Source: Sutterella sp. (GTDB lineage: Bacteria; Pseudomonadota; Gammaproteobacteria; Burkholderiales; Burkholderiaceae_F). From it: a DNA stretch of 9,460 nucleotides. The number at the start of each line of letters is the position of its first letter. Within the stretch, counting starts at the first letter, position 1. A program made the translations under genes and the position numbers. The DNA is taken from positions 1,782 through 11,241 of the forward strand of contig DXSO01000044.1 of assembly GCA_019410445.1 (NCBI GenBank), read 5' to 3'. The notes beneath the pieces were generated by a model. The model saw only the letters and a list, made by a program, of their open reading frames with translations, had not been told where the DNA came from and searched no databases. Positions 6,932-9,460 of the stretch are shown piece by piece.

Positions 6932-9163
6932 CTATGCTGCCTCCTTCACAACGATTCCTTCAGCCTGTGTCTGAGTCTGTTCGGCACGGCGAACCACCTG
7001 CATCAAATAAATTTCATCGAGCATTGCAGCGCGCCGAAACTCAAAACAGGCAACCTTGCGTCCGTCTCCGATATCTTCAAGTTCAGGTACTTCTCGACGA
7101 CACGTTTCGGTGGCCAACGGACAACGATTGGCAAAAACGCATCCGAGAGGTCGATCAATCGGACTCGGCATGCCTGCCTTAGGATAGAAATTGACAATCT
7201 GCGCATTGGCTCCAGGCGTACTTGCCGTAAGCAGCCTCGTGTACGGATGGGCAGGTCGACGGAAAACATCATCCACATTGCCCGTTTCGACAATGCGTCC
7301 CAGATACATGACCATGACACGATCACAGATGTAGCGCACGACGTTTAGATTGTGCGATACAAAGATCATTGCCATATTGGTCGCCCGACGCAGGTTATTG
7401 AGCAACTCCAGCACCTGAGCCTGAATCGAAACGTCCAGAGACGCTACGGGTTCATCGCAAACCAGAAGTTTGGGTTCCAATGCCACTGCGCGTGCAATAG
7501 CTGCTCGCTGCAGCTGACCGCCTGACATAACTCCGGGACATTTAACCGCATGGTGTTCCGGAAGACCGCTTGCTTTGAGAACCTTGAGAGCAACCGTCAT
7601 GGCTTCAGCATGCGTCAGATGCTTGTGCACCATCAAGGGTTCAGCCACCTGTTCGACAATAGGCAAGCGTTCGTTAAAACAGGAAAACGGATCCTGATAA
7701 ATCATCTGCGCTCTCGGTCTTTCCGCTCTCCAGGCTGCGGAACGTGGTTCCGCATAAGGCTTCCCCTCAAAGCGGACAATTCCGGAGGTCGGTCTTGCAT
7801 ACCCTAAAAGCAAGCGAGCCAGTGACGACTTTCCGCATCCTGACTCTCCGACAAGCCCCAAAACTTCTCCGGAATTGAGCGTGAGTTCTATATCTTCCAG
7901 TACATTCCAGGGTTTTCGCCGTCCGAAAAAGCCCTTGCGAGCAAAGTAACAATGCTTGCCAATTTCGGCCGTCAACAGAGCTGCCTCATTCGGAGCCTTC
8001 CGACTCTCTTTTCCTGCCGACGACTCAGCGCCCTCTTTTTGTTCGCCGCTGTAAGTCTGCTCGGCAATTTTGTGAGCCTTTCCGAGATTTTTGAGCAGTG
8101 ACTGATCCCGCTTGATTTCCTGAGCCTTGAATGCATCGTCGAGTTGTGCCCCCTCGATCTGCGCTTTCATGCAGCGCGTCAACCATCCCTCACTCACTGT
8201 CTGCATATCCGGCAGACTCATGCGGCACTGGACACGCGTAAGCGGGCATCGTCCGGCAAACGGGCAACCGTGTCCGAGTTTATCGGGCGGCGGAATTTCA
8301 CCCTTAATAGGCTGAAGCGAACCCCTGGCACTTTCCATATCCGGCATCGCGCACAAAAGTCCCTCCGTATAGGGATGCGATGGATTGGGCAGCACGCAGT
8401 CGACCGGTCCGGTTTCAAGAATATAGCCCGCATACATGACACTGACCCGATCGGCAACATCCCGCGCCAAATGCAAGTCATGAGTCACCAGAAGCAGACT
8501 CATCGAGTTCGTCTTAACAATTTCTCGCAGCTGCTGAAGAATCTCGCGCTGCACGACCACATCCAAAGCCGTGGTGGGCTCATCCGCAATCAACAGCTTG
8601 GGAGCACCAACAAGCGCCAGCGCAATCATGACGCGTTGGCGCATTCCTCCCGAAAGCTGATGCGCATAGCTTTGCATTCGACTCTCAGGAGCCGTAATGC
8701 CTACTTTTTTCAGGAAGCCGACTGCCAGAGACCTGACCTCAGGACTATTCATCAACAAAGCTTTGTTTCGGGTACTGTCTCGATAATCCGGATGACGGTA
8801 CACAATCGTCTCGCAGAGCTGGTAGCCAATCGTACGCATGGGGTTGAGCGCCGCCATCGCATCCTGAACAATCATGGCAATGTCCGAGCCTCGCAGCGAA
8901 TGCAAGTCCGAAGCACTCGTTGTGATGAGATTGCGTCCCTTAAACAGAATTTCGCCGCTCGAAAACGCATTCTTTCCTGCCAGTCCCAGAATTGAACGAG
9001 CAAGTACCGACTTACCTGAGCCCGACTCTCCGATCAAGCAGTGGATTTCGCCTTTGCAAACTTTGAGATCGACTCCGTGAAGAACCTCCGTCGAACCAAA
9101 GCTCGTGCGCAGATTGCGGATATCGATTAGCGGCTGCTCCTGTTGCGTTGTGTTTATGAGCAT
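6932..9163 (-). CDS. Fused double ATPase of a peptide-type ABC importer (DppD-DppF/GsiA-like)
   Basis: The 743-residue protein joins two complete ATPases. Domain 1 (about 10-340) has Walker A GESGSGKS (45-52), Q-loop Q100, signature LSGGM (170-174), Walker B LLIADEP with E195, and H228. Domain 2 (about 400-715) has Walker A GESGCGKS (439-446), Q490, signature MSGGQ (546-550), Walker B LLVCDEP with E571, and H604. Both halves keep the oligopeptide C-terminal region (HPYT, then GCPFAGRCP or GCVFANRCP), each with four cysteines: C300/306/313/331 and C675/681/688/706. In DppD-type proteins such cysteines can hold an Fe-S cluster. A charged linker of about 55 residues joins the halves. At 743 residues it is longer than GsiA (623) or YejF. 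The ATG at 9163 is preferred over 9226 because AAAAGGA lies 5 nt upstream and the longer version would read through a hairpin. It powers the DppB/DppC-like pore. Confidence 0.93.
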   Translation of the reverse strand: MLINTTQQEQPLIDIRNLRTSFGSTEVLHGVDLKVCKGEIHCLIGESGSGKSVLARSILGLAGKNAFSSGEILFKGRNLITTSASDLHSLRGSDIAMIVQDAMAALNPMRTIGYQLCETIVYRHPDYRDSTRNKALLMNSPEVRSLAVGFLKKVGITAPESRMQSYAHQLSGGMRQRVMIALALVGAPKLLIADEPTTALDVVVQREILQQLREIVKTNSMSLLLVTHDLHLARDVADRVSVMYAGYILETGPVDCVLPNPSHPYTEGLLCAMPDMESARGSLQPIKGEIPPPDKLGHGCPFAGRCPLTRVQCRMSLPDMQTVSEGWLTRCMKAQIEGAQLDDAFKAQEIKRDQSLLKNLGKAHKIAEQTYSGEQKEGAESSAGKESRKAPNEAALLTAEIGKHCYFARKGFFGRRKPWNVLEDIELTLNSGEVLGLVGESGCGKSSLARLLLGYARPTSGIVRFEGKPYAEPRSAAWRAERPRAQMIYQDPFSCFNERLPIVEQVAEPLMVHKHLTHAEAMTVALKVLKASGLPEHHAVKCPGVMSGGQLQRAAIARAVALEPKLLVCDEPVASLDVSIQAQVLELLNNLRRATNMAMIFVSHNLNVVRYICDRVMVMYLGRIVETGNVDDVFRRPAHPYTRLLTASTPGANAQIVNFYPKAGMPSPIDRPLGCVFANRCPLATETCRREVPELEDIGDGRKVACFEFRRAAMLDEIYLMQVVRRAEQTQTQAEGIVVKEAA

Positions 9164-9168
9164 CACTA

Positions 9169-9175
9169 TCCTTTT
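9169..9175 (-). promoter_or_regulatory. Ribosome binding site that fixes the ATPase start
   Basis: On the minus strand AAAAGGA at 9175-9169 is followed by TAGTG and then ATG at 9163-9161, an ideal SD distance. The upstream tandem ATG pair at 9226-9221 has no purine-rich SD at the right distance. The residues it would add (MMKAAVCPSRRNS and onward) do not resemble the start of a DppD protein, which normally begins just before the first beta strand. Confidence 0.7.
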
Positions 9176-9182
9176 GCTGTCA

Positions 9183-9217
9183 GCAGCCGAATTCCGCCGA
9201 GACGGACATACGGCTGC
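9183..9217 (-). promoter_or_regulatory. Intercistronic hairpin after the binding-protein gene
   Basis: GCAGCCG (9183-9189) is a perfect 7-bp inverted match to CGGCTGC (9211-9217). Nested inside, TCCG (9193-9196) pairs with CGGA (9203-9206) around a 6-nt loop. There is no T-tract after it on the minus strand, so it is not a strong terminator. A stem at this place, between the binding-protein stop and the ATPase SD, is typical of structures that protect the upstream mRNA and give more binding protein than ATPase. Confidence 0.6.
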
Positions 9218-9232
9218 TTTCATCATTGAGCT

Positions 9233-9460
9233 TTACTTGAAAGAAAGGTTTCTTGCGCTTAAATCGAGAGAACCCTGTGTGCCCGGCTCCCAAACGACGT
9301 TCTTTTGCTTGGCATAGATCATCGGCAGCGCGTAAAGCGGGCAAGCGTACGGATTGCTCTCAAAGGTTTTGAGCATCTCAGCCCAAACAGCCTTGCGGTG
9401 AGCAGCATCCGTGCTCGTATCGAGTTCCTTGCCAAGCTCACAAAAACGCTTGTATTGCTC
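9233..9460 (-). CDS. Peptide/nickel-type ABC transporter substrate-binding protein, C-terminal part
   Basis: The last 75 codons of a gene that starts beyond the right edge are read in frame from 9460 to a TAA at 9235-9233. The protein end (WAEMLKTFE, then PLYALPMIYAKQKNVVWEPG, then LDLSARNLSFK) matches the C-terminus of family 5 extracellular solute-binding proteins (DppA/OppA/GsiB/NikA type). In that family a helix is followed by a strand that faces the ligand cleft and a final LDL..LSF-like strand. The mature protein would sit in the periplasm and deliver the substrate to the permease pair. It is the first visible gene of the operon, with 69 bp to the ATPase start. The ligand-determining part is outside the window. 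Confidence 0.85.
   Translation of the reverse strand, partial: EQYKRFCELGKELDTSTDAAHRKAVWAEMLKTFESNPYACPLYALPMIYAKQKNVVWEPGTQGSLDLSARNLSFK

Noticed and set aside
8144..8995. Open frame of 283 codons on the plus strand inside the ATPase gene
   Set aside because: It is antisense to the strongly supported ATPase domain 1, has no recognisable domain or SD, and has a His/Arg/Asn-rich composition typical of antisense frames.
3570..9460. Possibility that the transporter operon is a recently acquired island
   Set aside because: No tRNA, integrase, insertion sequence, flanking repeat or obvious base-composition shift is visible relative to ompR/envZ.

Overview
The window most likely comes from a betaproteobacterium of the order Burkholderiales, possibly a gut-type Sutterellaceae relative. 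This rests on the OmpR/EnvZ pair, whose OmpR N-terminus (DDDPRLRDLLRRYLGE) is of the betaproteobacterial type, on a DUF3106-type repeat protein beside it, and on moderate GC content. The genus is inference. I see no RNA genes, insertion sequences, CRISPR arrays or phage genes.

Layout. (1) Positions 3-404 (+) hold the C-terminal part of an iron-chelate/cobalamin-type ABC ATPase. (2) Positions 407-1009 (-) hold a small exported DUF3106-like protein, convergent with the first gene and only 2 bp from it. (3) Positions 1010-1293 are a divergent control region with an 11-bp direct repeat that resembles OmpR half-sites. (4) Positions 1294-3507 (+) hold ompR and envZ, separated by 93 bp that contain a strong intrinsic-terminator-like hairpin. 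(5) Positions 3523-3554 hold a perfect 15-bp hairpin with A/T tails on both sides, serving as a bidirectional terminator between envZ and the convergent operon. (6) Positions 9460 down to 3570 (-) hold one operon. In transcription order it encodes a family 5 peptide/nickel-type substrate-binding protein (C-terminus only), a fused double ATPase, two permeases, and a cytoplasmic type I phosphodiesterase/nucleotide pyrophosphatase-like enzyme.

How the genes work together. OmpR/EnvZ is a complete two-component system: EnvZ senses an envelope or osmotic cue and sets the phosphorylation of OmpR. The hairpin between the two genes would make less envZ than ompR. The minus-strand operon is a complete Dpp/Opp/Gsi-type importer with a metal-dependent phospho- or phosphonohydrolase as its last gene. 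The enzyme has all the expected metal ligands and no signal peptide, so the simplest reading is that a phosphorus-containing substrate is imported and cleaved inside the cell. The substrate cannot be read from the sequence. This importer plus hydrolase pairing is the most interesting system here. The fine structure of the operon also deserves attention: a hairpin after the binding-protein gene, an SD inside the ATPase gene that couples dppB, and a stop-interrupted relic or leader start in front of dppC.
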